Origin: Nitrospirales bacterium
Lineage (GTDB): Bacteria > Nitrospirota > Nitrospiria > Nitrospirales > UBA2166
Direction of reading: 5' to 3'
Assembly: GCA_029261375.1 (NCBI GenBank)
Contig: JAJDBL010000337.1
Coordinates: forward strand, 1-5,246
DNA length: 5,246 bases
Made by a program: the position numbers and the translations under genes. Below the pieces are notes generated by a model that worked only from the letters and a program-made list of their open reading frames with translations, did not search any database and had not been told where the DNA came from. Below, piece after piece: positions 4,408 to 5,246 of this stretch. Positions within the stretch are counted from its first letter, which is position 1. Each line of letters begins with the position of its first letter.

Positions 4408-5246
4408 ATGTCCTTTTCCTTGTCGAAGTGGTGGCGATGGATTGCCTACGCCATTTTTGCCATATGTGTCTTTGGGATGAGTCTCTACCTGACTTTTCCC
4501 TCGTCGCAGTTTCATCGCTGGATGATTGCAGAGCTTGAGCGTGAGTTAGGTGCAGACATTGTCATCCAACAGCAGGAGTCTCACTCACCGTTATGGTTGA
4601 CGCTGAACAATGTCGTGATCACGATGGATGCTGCACGCCTCCATTTTTTGCCACAGGGAGATACGCTCGCCCGTCGACTACAGCTCGAGCTGCTCAGCGT
4701 GAAAATTCATCTCTCCCCGCTGTTGTTCGGGAAACTCGTGCTCTCTGTCGAAATAAAGGCGTTTGACGGAGTGGTCACAGGGACGCTCACGGCCGTGCGA
4801 CGAGAGGCTCAGACTCGCTATACACTTCTGGCAGACATCCAGGGGTTGAATCTTCAGCAGATTGAGGAAACAATCTTCACTCCGCGTGCAGACAAGCAAT
4901 TACTGACTGAAGGGGTTGGGACTCTTGGGATCAACGTGGCCTGGACAGACCAAGCGTTATTGTCTGGAGGCGGTACGTTGTCTATTGACGTCCACGACAT
5001 CCGTCTGAATCTTCCAGGTTTTCCGGCTCTCCCTCCAGCACGAGTGTCTGGACATTTGCTGCGAGACCAAGGTGACTGGTGGCAAACGGACGATGTGATG
5101 GTGAACACGAACGATGAGAGGTTTATCGCGAGGGGGCAAGGTCGTTTTAGGATTGGCCAGCCGCTGGTTGAGAGTACGATCAATCTCTCCTTGAGCATGA
5201 CGATGGATGAAGCCATGCAGCGTGAGTATCCAGCACTCGCGATGTT
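4408..5246 (+). CDS. gspN: Probable T2SS protein GspN, 3'-truncated by the window end
   Basis: A frame opens at ATG 4408, two bases after the gspJ stop, and stays open for 279 codons to the right edge. Its reading-frame length, coupling to gspJ and regular composition show it is a real gene. Residues 12-30 form one membrane segment after a short, basic N-terminus (SKWWRW), so most of the protein should lie in the periplasm. The rest alternates short beta-strand-like stretches (VKIHLSPLLFGKLVLSVEIKAFDGVVTGTLTAV, GTLGINVAWTDQALLSGGGTLSIDVHDIRL), with LNNVVITMD and a GQGRFRIGQPLVESTINLSLSM segment near the edge. This AsmA-like pattern is that of the GspN family of Leptospira/Deltaproteobacteria-type systems. 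No cleavable prepilin site is present, so it is not gspK. AAGG directly abuts the ATG, so initiation probably relies on coupling to gspJ. The naming is by pattern and position. Confidence 0.72.
   Translation, partial: MSFSLSKWWRWIAYAIFAICVFGMSLYLTFPSSQFHRWMIAELERELGADIVIQQQESHSPLWLTLNNVVITMDAARLHFLPQGDTLARRLQLELLSVKIHLSPLLFGKLVLSVEIKAFDGVVTGTLTAVRREAQTRYTLLADIQGLNLQQIEETIFTPRADKQLLTEGVGTLGINVAWTDQALLSGGGTLSIDVHDIRLNLPGFPALPPARVSGHLLRDQGDWWQTDDVMVNTNDERFIARGQGRFRIGQPLVESTINLSLSMTMDEAMQREYPALAM

Noticed and set aside
4854..5216. 120-codon open frame on the - strand opposite gspN
   Set aside because: The + strand frame is uninterrupted for 279 codons, adjoins gspJ and has a membrane anchor. The reverse product is Ser/Pro/Arg-rich without a domain.

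Overview
The window carries the middle of a type II secretion system (T2SS) gene cluster, all on the + strand. It holds the inner-membrane platform gene gspF, the five pseudopilin-type genes' core set gspG (major), gspH, gspI and gspJ (minor), and a 3'-truncated gene that best fits gspN. The visible 74 codons at the left edge are the C-terminus of an excisionase/MerR-type helix-turn-helix protein. The style of the genes and a roughly 116-bp palindromic intergenic repeat suggest a Nitrospira-like bacterium (Nitrospirota). That assignment rests on recall of similar repeats and operons, not on a search.

Layout: 2-226 is the HTH C-terminus. 227-554 is non-coding and holds a GC-rich hairpin and a full repeat copy. 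gspF runs 555-1772. gspG (1808-2236) overlaps gspH (2202-2729). 2730-2951 is non-coding, with a 12-bp palindrome plus T-tract, a half repeat in inverted orientation, and a perfect 8-bp inverted repeat. gspI is about 2952-3398. 3399 to about 3664 is mostly non-coding, with a second full repeat copy and a decayed REP-like motif. gspJ is about 3665-4405, and gspN starts at 4408 and runs off the right edge.

How the genes work together: GspF is the polytopic membrane protein on which the ATPase GspE (not in view) acts to assemble GspG subunits into the periplasmic pseudopilus. GspH, GspI and GspJ form the tip that starts assembly and contacts substrate or the secretin. GspN is an accessory envelope protein found in some T2SS clusters. 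The four pseudopilins all show a prepilin-peptidase site (G before F/Y, Glu at mature position 5). gspK, gspL and gspM do not occur between gspJ and gspN, where many clusters have them.

The most notable non-coding feature is the repeat family. Every gap longer than 50 bp next to or inside the gsp genes contains a full or half copy, and gspI and gspJ, the genes directly downstream of two of these gaps, have no clear Shine-Dalgarno sequence. No previously undescribed protein system is evident. The cluster is a recognisable T2SS whose spacing has been invaded by palindromic elements.
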